A DNA stretch of 64,000 nucleotides from Blastopirellula marina (GTDB lineage: Bacteria > Planctomycetota > Planctomycetia > Pirellulales > Pirellulaceae): the NCBI RefSeq assembly GCF_002967765.1, contig NZ_PUHY01000012.1, positions 496,001 through 560,000 of the forward strand. Reading direction: 5' to 3'. The notes under the pieces were generated by a model. That model saw nothing but the letters and a program-made list of their open reading frames with translations, made no database searches and was not told the origin of the DNA. This document shows, in pieces, positions 47,430-55,753 of this stretch; position 1 is the first letter of the stretch; each line of letters starts with the position of its first letter. Position numbers and translations under genes: made by a program.

Positions 47430-47933
47430 TTAGGCCGATCCCGTTTCTTCCGAGAGTTCGAAGTCAAAGTTCTTGACGAACGCATCTTCGAAGTCGTATT
47501 GATCGTCGAAGTCTTCACGTCGATCGCTCTTCGACTTCTTCATCATATTGATGCTAATTAGGTTGTAGACAATTTCGCCGAAGTCGCTTGTCGTGTGGAT
47601 CCCCCACGAGTTCAACACCACTTTGGCCAATAATCCGTACTGCTGCGTGGCGTATTGGCGAATCGCCTGACACAAGACCTGGCCGGTCAAATGACTCTCG
47701 GCTTCTTCTTCCTCTTCCCACGATTCGATTTCATCATCATCGTCGTCTTCGTCCTCGAAACACTCCAGATCAAGGTCTTCCAGATCTTCTTCGTCGGCCA
47801 ATTCGTCATCGGCATCTTGTTGGAATCGCTGGCCAAATGAGAGGGCTTCTCGAACGAATTGGTACGCTTCCATGCGAAAGCGCGGGTCGTCTTTCAGTAA
47901 TTGCATGAATGCGGAATAAGTGTCTTCGGACAT
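47430..47933 (-). CDS. Minf_1886 family protein
   Basis: 167 residues. The ATG at 47933 (GAGGA 9 bases upstream) gives the family-like MSEDTYSAFMQLLKDDPRFR. Blocks typical of the family are AYQFVREALSFGQR near the start, HLTGQVLCQAIRQYATQQYG in the middle, and SWGIHTTSDFGEIVYNLI then DFEDAFVKNF at the end. An acidic loop (residues about 43-74, with a run of Glu and Asp) is larger than usual. The function of this family is unknown. Its start lies 4 bases after the stop of the RicT/PSP1 gene, so the two are co-transcribed and coupled; a joint role is likely but undefined. Confidence 0.85.
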   Translation of the reverse strand: MSEDTYSAFMQLLKDDPRFRMEAYQFVREALSFGQRFQQDADDELADEEDLEDLDLECFEDEDDDDDEIESWEEEEEAESHLTGQVLCQAIRQYATQQYGLLAKVVLNSWGIHTTSDFGEIVYNLISINMMKKSKSDRREDFDDQYDFEDAFVKNFDFELSEETGSA

Positions 47934-47937
47934 TCGT

Positions 47938-48858
47938 TTATTCCTCGCTATCGTCTTGTTGCTTGGGGGTGTCCTCGCCACGATCCTCGCTCGGCGCTTT
48001 CTTGTCTCGGCGTTTTCCTCGGCGGGAACCTCCACCAGGATTACCGCTACCGCGCTTGAGGACCGTTAACACTTCGCTGGCATCGATCATGATGTTGCGG
48101 TTGTCTTCCATCCGCACGAGCAATTGTCCGGCCAGGATCTCATGATTCAATACGCGACCGCGACCATTGCCGGTGACGATCTCGCTGCCGATGGGTGGCA
48201 GATCTCGTTGCAGTTCTTCATAAGTATCGTACTCGTAACGCAAGCAGCATTTTAGCCGTCCGCAGCGTCCCGAGATTTTGGTGGGGTCCAGTGTCGCTTT
48301 TTGGAGTTTTGCCATCCGCATTGAAACGGGTGGCATTTCACTAAGGTGCGTATTACAGCAAACTGGCTTGCCGCAATCACCAAAATCGGCCAACAACTTC
48401 GCTTCGTCTCGGACGCCGATCTGACGCATCTCGATACGGGTTTGCAGTTCCGCTGCTAGCGCTTTGACTAAATCCCGGAAGTCGACCCGGGCCTCGGCCA
48501 GATAGTAAACGACGACCCGCTCGCCACCAAATAGATGTTCGATATCGACCAACTGCATCGGAAGATTCATTTCGGCAATCACCCGCCGCACCGTTTCGAT
48601 CTCGCGAGCGATATCGCCGACCATATGCTGCGTCTGCTTTTCGTCCTCTTCGGACATAGCACGCATGATCGAGCCGAACGTTGGATCGCTGAGCTGCTTC
48701 ACCGCCTCGTCGGTCGCTTCGCACAAGACATCCCCGACCTCCAAGCCGCGCTTGGTGCGAACAATGACTTTGTCGTCGCGACCATATTCATCCTTGGCTC
48801 GGGACGAGAACACGCCCAAAAAGCGCATGGCCCCATAGCGAACGATGTACTTCGCCAT
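47938..48858 (-). CDS. ricT: PSP1/RicT (YaaT) family protein
   Basis: 306 residues. The PSP1 C-terminal domain has the cysteine-rich core DCGKPVCCNTHLSE and later KISGRCGRLKCCLRYE, which in Bacillus RicT helps to bind an iron-sulfur cluster in the RicAFT complex. The N-terminus, AKYIVRYGAMRFLGVFSSRA, is conserved in the family. A Lys/Arg- and Gly-rich tail follows (about 270-306). The ATG at 48858 was preferred over an upstream frame. In Firmicutes RicT promotes RNA processing; no RicA or RicF is adjacent here. It heads a unit with the Minf_1886 and small membrane genes. Confidence 0.9.
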   Translation of the reverse strand: MAKYIVRYGAMRFLGVFSSRAKDEYGRDDKVIVRTKRGLEVGDVLCEATDEAVKQLSDPTFGSIMRAMSEEDEKQTQHMVGDIAREIETVRRVIAEMNLPMQLVDIEHLFGGERVVVYYLAEARVDFRDLVKALAAELQTRIEMRQIGVRDEAKLLADFGDCGKPVCCNTHLSEMPPVSMRMAKLQKATLDPTKISGRCGRLKCCLRYEYDTYEELQRDLPPIGSEIVTGNGRGRVLNHEILAGQLLVRMEDNRNIMIDASEVLTVLKRGSGNPGGGSRRGKRRDKKAPSEDRGEDTPKQQDDSEE

Positions 48859-49037
48859 ACTGGTATCTTTTATATTCCGGCAGGCCCGCCAAAAGAACGT
48901 GCCTGACAAGCATGAATGGTCACGTCGTTTCCGCAAGGGAGGAGCTTACGTGCCATTGATTAGTTTTGGGAAACCTTTGAAGTATAACCTGTTTCGGGCA
49001 TTCCTTGAAATCTGCCCTCCCCAAATCGGTGTTATCA

Positions 49038-49379
49038 TCACCCCAATATTTCGTCGACACTCTCTGGCGGACGGCCAAGCCGGGCCTGGCTGCCGACCAC
49101 AACGATAGGCCGTTCGATGATCTTGGGGTTGGCAGCCATTTGCGATATCCACTCTGTCTCGCTGGTCGGTTGCGGCAATCCGAGTGCCTTGTGATCCTTC
49201 TTGCGGATCAGTTGCTCGGCCTTCAACCCAAGCTTTTTTAGCAACTGTTTCAGCGTTTTCTCATCCAGAGGCTCTTTCAAATACTCCACCACCTTAGGTT
49301 CGATGCCCTTATCTTGCAGCCTGGCAAGCGTTTGCCGACTCTTCGTGCATCGTGGATTGTGATAGATGGTGACCTGCAT
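49038..49379 (-). CDS. ArsC family protein (arsenate reductase/Spx-like)
   Basis: 113 residues with the thioredoxin fold of the ArsC/Spx group. The start TIYHNPRCTKSRQTLARL has the redox Cys11. The pattern IERPIVVVGSQARLGRP keeps the arginines that bind arsenate in E. coli ArsC, and KVVEYLKEPLDEKTLKQLL is the shared middle helix. This favours a glutaredoxin-linked arsenate reductase over Spx. No arsB or arsR is adjacent, so the physiological role remains open. Confidence 0.85.
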   Translation of the reverse strand: MQVTIYHNPRCTKSRQTLARLQDKGIEPKVVEYLKEPLDEKTLKQLLKKLGLKAEQLIRKKDHKALGLPQPTSETEWISQMAANPKIIERPIVVVGSQARLGRPPESVDEILG

Positions 49380-49690
49380 GACTTGACTCTAATCAGGGGG
49401 TAGATGGAATTTAGGCGATTCGAGCAATCAGGGGGAATCGTCGTGTAACGCTTCCAGGGTACCTGGCATCGTAGATAACAGCGATGCAAGATGGGCCTTA
49501 GCCGGTTGTCCCGGCAGGAACGTACCCCATAATAGAAGCAAGGCCCCCGGCTTGTGAACCTGACTGGAATCCGCAATTCTATGGAGTTGAAATCGGATTT
49601 AGCCCGTTGCAAGACGTCTGGGTAAAACGAGTTCCCTCAAAGACAGCATACGAACGTACACCTATATCCATTTGATCGGGAGTAGCCACC
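49380..49690. other. Divergent intergenic region upstream of thioredoxin
   Basis: 311 bases between arsC-like and trxA. Only the GGGAG at 49678 before trxA stands out; no convincing promoter pair or hairpin. Confidence 0.5.
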
Positions 49691-50011
49691 ATGGCCAACG
49701 TGTTTAACGACGACAACTTCGACGCCGAAGTCCTTCAATCGAGCGAGCCAGTCCTGGTCGACTTTTGGGCTCCGTGGTGCGGTCCTTGCCGTCAATTGGC
49801 TCCTGTGATCGATCAACTCGCTACCGAATACGAAGGTTCGGTCAAAGTTGGTAAGGTCGATACAGACCAATGCCCCAATCTCGCCGTGAAGTACGGAATC
49901 CAAAGCATTCCGACCATCATGATTTTCAAGAACGGCGAAGTCGTCAATCAGATGCTGGGCAACCAGCCGAAGGCGAACTTGCAGCAAGCACTCGATGCGG
50001 CCAAGGGCTAA
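49691..50011 (+). CDS. trxA: Thioredoxin
   Basis: 106-residue cytoplasmic disulfide reductase. Active site FWAPWCGPCRQL with Cys30 and Cys33, cis-proline in SIPTIMIF, and the usual VDFWAPWC strand. GGGAG lies 9 bases before the ATG. A near-perfect terminator follows, so it is a single-gene unit. Confidence 0.97.
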   Translation: MANVFNDDNFDAEVLQSSEPVLVDFWAPWCGPCRQLAPVIDQLATEYEGSVKVGKVDTDQCPNLAVKYGIQSIPTIMIFKNGEVVNQMLGNQPKANLQQALDAAKG

Positions 50012-50047
50012 ACGCAAACAGTTGCACGCTTCTATGAAGATCGCTAG

Positions 50048-50081
50048 CAAAACGGAGGTTTCCCCCCTCCGTTTTGTTTTT
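50048..50081 (+). terminator. Rho-independent terminator
   Basis: 11-bp perfect stem (CAAAACGGAGG / CCTCCGTTTTG) followed by TTTTT, 37 bases past the trxA stop. Confidence 0.95.
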
Positions 50082-50223
50082 GCTAGCACCATTGGAATTG
50101 CCATGAACCGCAGCAATTCAATCGCGCCAGGCGTTAAACTCAACTTCTCAGGCAGAACATGCCGATGCGAAGAGATGGCCGAGGGTCCTATATTCGTCCG
50201 CCGACCTCCTTCGATGATTCGCC

Positions 50224-51396
50224 ATGAAGTCTTCTGCCAATCGCAATACCGATATCACGCCTCAGCGACGTGACGATTCCCGTCATGTGACGCCGGAGTT
50301 GCGAATCGATCCACCGCACGAGACGAACACCGAATCTTCGCATGCTGAAATGCTTGAGGAGGACCAAGGAGTCGATCTCACCGCCGCCGATCTCGAAACC
50401 TTACCAGACTGGCAGCGTCGACAGATCAACCAGCTTGCTCGCTTACTGCGTGATCGGCAGGTCGACCTGGATCGCCGCGAAGCGGAACTAAACGCTCGCA
50501 TGGCGAACTTCGAAAGTCAGCAGCGTTCGGCCGCGTTTGCCCATGCAGAACATTTGCCCAAGGCGGCACCTTCACCATCGAGTGGAACGACTTCAGCGGA
50601 AGCGTCCAATCCGCTTCGAAGTATCGAGGAAAAAATCCGCTCCTGGCGGCGCAAGTGGCGTGGCGAAACCTCCGAGCCATCCGTCGAGCCGATTATCGAC
50701 GAAAGCGTCACTGTTCGTCTTGAGAAGCTGGCCGAGGCGGAATCTCAGCTCGCACAACAGTGGGCACTGCTGAAAAATGCACGGTCACTGCAAGCGTTGC
50801 GCGAAAAAGAATTCGCTGGATACGCCCAGAAGGTCGAACGCGAGATGGAGCAGAGCCGCTCGCAACACCACCTTTGGCTCGAGCAGGAACAAGAACAACT
50901 TGCTCGCCAACAAGAAGACGTTGAACGTCGCGAGTCTGATCAAGCAGGCGTGCAGCAAGAATTGGAATTGGCATTTGAAGAGTTGCAGGTCATTCGCGAT
51001 CAGCTGGAACTAGCTTGGGCGGAGATTCGTGTTCGAATTCCATCCGCCCTACGTCGACGACTCGATCAACAGACCGAGCAAGCGGTCGATCACTTTGACA
51101 AAGCGTTACATTCGCGTAACCAATCTTCGAAGCTGGAAATTCGCCACCTGCTGCATCAATTGGAACTTGCCAAACTGGACATTCAGGAACAACAAGTTCA
51201 GCTCGAAGATGACACACAGCAACAGTTCAGTGAGCTGCGCCGCGCTCGACGAGAACTATCCGACCGTGAAGCATTGGTCCGAGCTCAATTGAACGATCTA
51301 CGTCGTGAGCAAGAGACGCTCAACGAGACGAAGCTGGAGATCCTTAAAGAGCGTTATCAAGAGCTTAGCCAAGAGATGCTTCCGAAGGCCGCCTAA
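50224..51396 (+). CDS. Large cytoplasmic coiled-coil protein, 390 aa
   Basis: No family known to me. After a disordered N-terminus of about 60 residues, the chain is a near-continuous coiled coil from about 70 to the end, with heptad patterns in NQLARLLRDRQVDLDRREAE and LEQEQEQLARQQEDVERRES. A short Ser/Pro-rich linker near 110-125 breaks it. There is no signal peptide. It could be a structural or cytoskeletal-type rod; function is not inferred. A terminator hairpin lies 34 bases past the stop. Confidence 0.7.
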   Translation: MKSSANRNTDITPQRRDDSRHVTPELRIDPPHETNTESSHAEMLEEDQGVDLTAADLETLPDWQRRQINQLARLLRDRQVDLDRREAELNARMANFESQQRSAAFAHAEHLPKAAPSPSSGTTSAEASNPLRSIEEKIRSWRRKWRGETSEPSVEPIIDESVTVRLEKLAEAESQLAQQWALLKNARSLQALREKEFAGYAQKVEREMEQSRSQHHLWLEQEQEQLARQQEDVERRESDQAGVQQELELAFEELQVIRDQLELAWAEIRVRIPSALRRRLDQQTEQAVDHFDKALHSRNQSSKLEIRHLLHQLELAKLDIQEQQVQLEDDTQQQFSELRRARRELSDREALVRAQLNDLRREQETLNETKLEILKERYQELSQEMLPKAA

Positions 51397-51420
51397 CTTG
51401 GTCTAAGCGGTTGCCATGAT

Positions 51421-51453
51421 AATAAAAAAGGGGACGCTCAATTGAGCGTCCCC
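51421..51453. terminator. Bidirectional terminator (perfect palindrome)
   Basis: 24-base perfect palindrome (GGGGACGCTC then its complement) at 51430-51453. It is preceded by AATAAAAAA, a T-rich tail on the minus strand, so it best serves the minus-strand Gly-rich gene ending at 51511; it also lies 34 bases after the plus-strand coiled-coil gene. Confidence 0.85.
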
Positions 51454-51510
51454 CGAATCGTGCTGATTCATCTTGAGCGGCATCTCTGCCGTGTTGCGAC
51501 AACCGTTAGG

Positions 51511-52269
51511 TTAGTTGCCTTCGCTCAGTGAAGTGTAGGAGGAGCTTTCCTGCTGCTTCTTACGAGCTTTCTCAACTTCCTTGGCGTACTCGGCTGCTTT
51601 GTAGGCAACTTGCAGCTCTTGGCGGCTGAAATAAGGAGTGTCTGGGCCAATCAGGTGCTTGATTCGCTTGTTGGCCAGTTCTTCCCAGCTCATGCCGTTG
51701 TTCAAGTGCCAAGCTGCTGCTTGAGCACTTCGTTGATTCAATTCGCCGCTACCAAGCAGATGGCACAGCTCAGCAACACCTGGCTTAGTGGTGTACGAAG
51801 CGATTGGCTTCAGTTCGTAAGGAATTTTTGGATCTGGATCTTCCAGGCCATGGTCGAGGCAGACTCCTTGAACTTTGATCTTCTGGGTCTTCTCAGGCAT
51901 GACGTTGAAGAATCCACCTCCACCGCCGCCCATGCCGCCCATGCCGCCGCCGCCCATGCCGCCCATGCCGCCACCGCCGAAGCCGCCGCCACCGCCGCCA
52001 AATTGGGCCAATGGCACGCCAGCGAATGCCGCAGGCAACGCGATACGCATCTTCTTCTTAGTCTTGTTGGTGAAGATCACGGTGCCCTTCTCGGAGTTCA
52101 TTGGGATGAACTTCACTTCGATGTCACCGTTGTCGATCGCCTGGAACATTTCGACCGTCACGACTTCGTCGGTCGAATTCTCCGATTTGTCAGCCGCAAT
52201 TACTGCTGTGGCAACAACGCCCAGCATGGCCACGCAGCCAACCCATCGCCCAAACATGTGCCATTTCAT
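51511..52269 (-). CDS. Secreted protein with Gly/Met-rich low-complexity segment, 252 aa
   Basis: Signal peptide (HMFGRWVGCVAMLGVVATAV, cleavage near AAD). Two regions flank a Gly-rich stretch at residues about 90-117 made of GGM and GGG units. The second half has a Cys pair and LNQRSAQAAAWHLNNGMSWE, then a Lys/Glu-rich helical tail. The low-complexity segment is encoded by a repetitive GC-rich DNA tract (listed separately). No catalytic motif; likely a surface or matrix protein. AGGAG supports the start. Confidence 0.7.
   Translation of the reverse strand: MKWHMFGRWVGCVAMLGVVATAVIAADKSENSTDEVVTVEMFQAIDNGDIEVKFIPMNSEKGTVIFTNKTKKKMRIALPAAFAGVPLAQFGGGGGGFGGGGMGGMGGGGMGGMGGGGGGFFNVMPEKTQKIKVQGVCLDHGLEDPDPKIPYELKPIASYTTKPGVAELCHLLGSGELNQRSAQAAAWHLNNGMSWEELANKRIKHLIGPDTPYFSRQELQVAYKAAEYAKEVEKARKKQQESSSYTSLSEGN
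51912..52005 (-). repeat. Low-complexity Gly/Met-coding repeat
   Basis: Short degenerate units such as CCGCCGCCCATG and CCGCCCATG repeat in tandem within the Gly-rich gene. This tract can slip during replication or sequencing and may vary in length between strains. Confidence 0.7.
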
Positions 52270-52863
52270 AAGAAGAATGCTCCTGTGATTCGCACCGAAA
52301 GCGAATATCGGCGAATCGATTAACGACTTCGAGATGATTCTTTAGACAAGATCCGACGCGGCTTTGCCTATAAACGAGCCGGACGCGGATGCTTCTCCTA
52401 CCCAATACGTAGGAAACACGACAACTAAAGCTTAATCGCTTCAAGCACTGAAGCCAACAATTTTGCAGCGGGATTATTCCCCTTTGTGAAAGGAATCTTA
52501 TCCACTCATCCTGGGGGAACGCGCGGTAGAATGGGATATCTGGGCTGAAACCTCACCTTATTGGAGGATATTTGCCTCTCAGCACGCAGGGTATCTCACT
52601 TGTAGACGCTGAATCCAGGAATCACTTAGGCCTCCTTACTAAGGTACAGATCACTCCGCAAACACCACATCTAAGGAAAAGAAATACCGACAAATCATTT
52701 CAGCCACCCCAATATTCCGGTTTGCCAGGGTCCGATAATGTGGATAATAACGATAGCATCCGCGATACACCTTCCTCGTATGAAGAATGGATCCCACGGC
52801 GATTAACCCCGTGTCGATTTTCACACCTCGGATTATCCCGTCGGCTTACAAAGGAATGGCACC
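52270..52863. other. Intergenic region upstream of hppA
   Basis: 594 bases without a gene I can support. A promoter-like pair at 52722-52750 is listed separately. The frame 52572-52988 overlaps the hppA start and is not supported. No riboswitch pattern is evident. Confidence 0.5.
52722..52750 (+). promoter_or_regulatory. Candidate sigma-70-type promoter of hppA
   Basis: TTGCCA, 17-base spacer, TAATAA, ending 113 bases before the hppA ATG. Spacing is optimal and the -10 is near-consensus. Confidence 0.4.
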
Positions 52864-55368
52864 ATGAGTCTCGGCGTCTGGTTGTTGTGGTCTTTCGTCT
52901 TCATCGCCTCGCTGGCGGCCTTGGTTCAGGCCTACTTTTTCTTCAAAGGGATGCTCGAGGCAGATCCAGGCACCGATCGCATGCGTGAAATCGCTGGATT
53001 CGTTCGCCAAGGCGCCAACGCCTATCTGACGCAGCAGTACACCGTCGTCGCCGTGTTCTTCGTTGCGATCAGCTTAGTGCTCGCCCTGTTGGCGTTTGTT
53101 TTCGAAGTTCAAAGTCATTGGGTGCCGTTCGCATTTATGACCGGCGGTCTCTTCTCGGGACTTGCTGGCTGGATTGGCATGAAGACCGCCACCTTAGCCA
53201 GCAGCCGGACAGCTGCGGGTGCCGAACGTTCGCTGAATCAAGGGTTGCAAATTGCTTTCCGAAGTGGCGCCGTAATGGGGCTGACCGTTGTTGGGCTCGG
53301 CCTGTTGGATATCACCATCTGGTTTGCGGTGCTGTACGGCATCTTTCAGCTATCGCTTTTGGAAGTAACCGTCACCATGCTTTGCTTTGGGATGGGGGCC
53401 AGTTGTCAGGCACTGTTCGCGCGTGTCGGCGGTGGGATCTTTACCAAGGCCGCGGACGTTGGAGCAGACCTCGTAGGAAAAGTCGAAAAGGGGATTCCTG
53501 AAGACGATCCACGCAACCCAGCATCGATTGCGGACAACGTAGGGGATAATGTTGGCGACGTGGCTGGCATGGGTGCCGACCTTTACGAAAGCTACTGTGG
53601 CAGCATCTTGGCCACGGCAGCTTTGGGAGTGGCAGCGTTCGCTTCGCCGGGCATTGCGTCTGCAGCAGGTTTCGAAAACATGGCGGACGCTCAGCTTCGC
53701 GCGTTGTTTCTTCCGATGTTGGTGGCTGCCACCGGTGCGTTACTTTCCATCGCCGGCGTTTATCTTGTTCGGACCAAAGAAGATGCCAATCAAAAAAATC
53801 TGTTAGCGGCACTTTCTCGCGGTATTAATGCTTCGACTGCGGCAGTCGCCGTGCTGTCGATCGTGATTTGCATATTTCTGATGCCGGTAGTTCCCGGGGC
53901 TTCCTTCCAGATTGGCATTACGATCCCAGGCGTCGCCTTCAGCATCTTGGTTGGCTTGGCTGCTGGATGGTTGATCGGAAAATGGACGGAGTATGCCACC
54001 AGCGACGAATTCACACCTACCAAGCGGCTTGCAGAACAATCCGAAACAGGGCCGGCGACGATCATTATCGGTGGAATTGCCGATGGCATGCTCAGTGTTT
54101 GGCCGCCGGTGATTGTGATCACCGTGGCAACGATCGCCGCATTTGGCTGTGCTAACGGCTGGAACTTCAACGACCCGAGTCTGTTCGCCCTCGGTCTGTA
54201 TGGCGTCGGCATCGCTGCGGTTGGCATGCTCAGCACCCTCGGAATCACTCTGGCCACCGACGCTTATGGGCCAATCGCTGATAACGCCGGCGGCAATGCC
54301 GAGATGTCTGGCTTAGAACCCATCGTGCGAGAACGAACCGACGCGCTCGATAGTCTTGGCAATACAACAGCCGCCACAGGGAAGGGCTTCGCAATCGGCT
54401 CAGCAGCGCTCACCGCGTTGGCCTTGATGGCAGCCTATGTCGAGGAAGTTCGCGAGGGCTTTCGTCGCTGGGGCGAAAGTGTGGCGGAGCAAGTCGAGTA
54501 CGACACGCCGACGAAAGTCAGTCCAGGTTTTGTCGTCTACAAGGAGAAGCACGATGGGGAAGATCACGTGCACGGCTACCTCACGATGCCAGGCGACCTG
54601 CGGCACGAGAAAGTCCAGGCTCTCTGGAAACAGCTTGGCACCGACGGCAAACCAACGGCGATTCCGCTAAACCTCGTGGAAGTCGTCAGCACCGAAGGCG
54701 AGCCGGAATTGAAATTCGCGGGTACTGAGAACGAACTCATACACGTCCATGCGGCAACGCTTAGCGACTACACCAACTACTACGAGGCCAACGTGATGAA
54801 TCCTCGCGTTCTTGTCGGGATCTTTATCGGAGCGATGGCTACGTTTGTCTTCTGCGCGCTCACGATGAAAGCAGTAGGGCGTGCCGCGAAAGGAATGGTG
54901 GAAGAAGTCCGTCGCCAGTTCCACGAAAAAGCGGGCATCATGGATGGAACCGAGCTACCTGATTACGCCGCACCGGTCGAGATCAGCACGAAAGCCGCAC
55001 AGATGGAAATGATCATTCCTTCCCTTTTAGGTCTGATCACGCCCATCGCGGTTGGGTGGCTTCTTGGCGTCGGTGGTGTTTTGGGATTGTTGGTAGGAGC
55101 GCTGACGACGGGATTCTGCCTGGCGATCTTCATGGCCAACAGCGGTGGCAGTTGGGACAACGCCAAGAAGTATATTGAAGCTGGCCACCACGGCGGCAAA
55201 GGAAGCGACTCTCACAAGGCGGCAGTCGTGGGAGATACCGTTGGCGATCCGTTTAAAGATACCAGCGGCCCCAGCCTCAACATTCTGATCAAGTTGATGA
55301 GCATGGTCAGCGTTGTCGTCGCCGGCTTTGTCGTTCGGTACAGCTTGATGGCGATGGGGATTTTTTAG
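52864..55368 (+). CDS. hppA: Membrane-bound pyrophosphatase (ion pumping), K+-dependent type
   Basis: Hydrolyses pyrophosphate and pumps H+ or Na+ across the membrane; about 16 helices, 834 residues. The substrate site is [21 protein letters not shown] near 198-217 and [20 protein letters not shown] near 222-241. The determinant motif reads [16 protein letters not shown] with Ala503 where K+-independent enzymes have Lys, so K+ dependence is expected; with Glu in DLYESYCGS this favours a Na+ or Na+/H+ pump over a plant-like H+ pump. Residues 525-642 form a soluble loop of about 118 residues, against roughly 20 in Thermotoga-type enzymes. AAAGGA lies before the ATG. Confidence 0.95.
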   Translation: MSLGVWLLWSFVFIASLAALVQAYFFFKGMLEADPGTDRMREIAGFVRQGANAYLTQQYTVVAVFFVAISLVLALLAFVFEVQSHWVPFAFMTGGLFSGLAGWIGMKTATLASSRTAAGAERSLNQGLQIAFRSGAVMGLTVVGLGLLDITIWFAVLYGIFQLSLLEVTVTMLCFGMGASCQALFARVGGGIFTKAADVGADLVGKVEKGIPEDDPRNPASIADNVGDNVGDVAGMGADLYESYCGSILATAALGVAAFASPGIASAAGFENMADAQLRALFLPMLVAATGALLSIAGVYLVRTKEDANQKNLLAALSRGINASTAAVAVLSIVICIFLMPVVPGASFQIGITIPGVAFSILVGLAAGWLIGKWTEYATSDEFTPTKRLAEQSETGPATIIIGGIADGMLSVWPPVIVITVATIAAFGCANGWNFNDPSLFALGLYGVGIAAVGMLSTLGITLATDAYGPIADNAGGNAEMSGLEPIVRERTDALDSLGNTTAATGKGFAIGSAALTALALMAAYVEEVREGFRRWGESVAEQVEYDTPTKVSPGFVVYKEKHDGEDHVHGYLTMPGDLRHEKVQALWKQLGTDGKPTAIPLNLVEVVSTEGEPELKFAGTENELIHVHAATLSDYTNYYEANVMNPRVLVGIFIGAMATFVFCALTMKAVGRAAKGMVEEVRRQFHEKAGIMDGTELPDYAAPVEISTKAAQMEMIIPSLLGLITPIAVGWLLGVGGVLGLLVGALTTGFCLAIFMANSGGSWDNAKKYIEAGHHGGKGSDSHKAAVVGDTVGDPFKDTSGPSLNILIKLMSMVSVVVAGFVVRYSLMAMGIF

Positions 55369-55753
55369 GACAACCCTGCGTACCTCAGCGGCCAAACATC
55401 TCTCGAAATACCCGAGATTTGGCTTATCCCCATCTAGAAATAACGCTGCGCCCGTTTAATGGTGCCCAACCTGCCACTACAGGCCCTATAATCCATGTCC
55501 ATTGATACAAAACTCAATTTTTACCTCTTTTTTTCTCTGGGGCGGCGTAAGCGGGAATAATTCGCTTATCAAACTAAGAAGACGAGTTTAGCGATCGATC
55601 GGTTCCTCCTTGTGGTCGGTCGCTGTAGCAGAATTCCCTACATCTAATCTTCGTCGGCGGCCGCTGCTTGAGATCTGTCAAGCGAGGCGCGGCGGACTTT
55701 GCACCCCACATACTCGTCTGCGGCCCTGCGTCGCGCTTCGTTTCGAGGTTCCG
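55369..55753. other. Intergenic region after hppA
   Basis: 385 bases. A bulged stem at 55391-55423 (GCCAAA-CA-TCTC / GAGATTTGGC) may be a weak terminator for hppA. No gene or promoter pair is clear. The next gene frame is open from 55610 but its supported start is 55754. Confidence 0.45.

Noticed and set aside
51610-52323. Plus-strand frame of 237 codons with His/Ala-rich repeats
   Set aside because: Mirror of the Gly/Met repeat tract of the minus-strand gene.
52572-52988. Plus-strand frame of 138 codons upstream of hppA
   Set aside because: Overlaps the hppA start in another frame, no domain, Arg/Ser-rich read-through.
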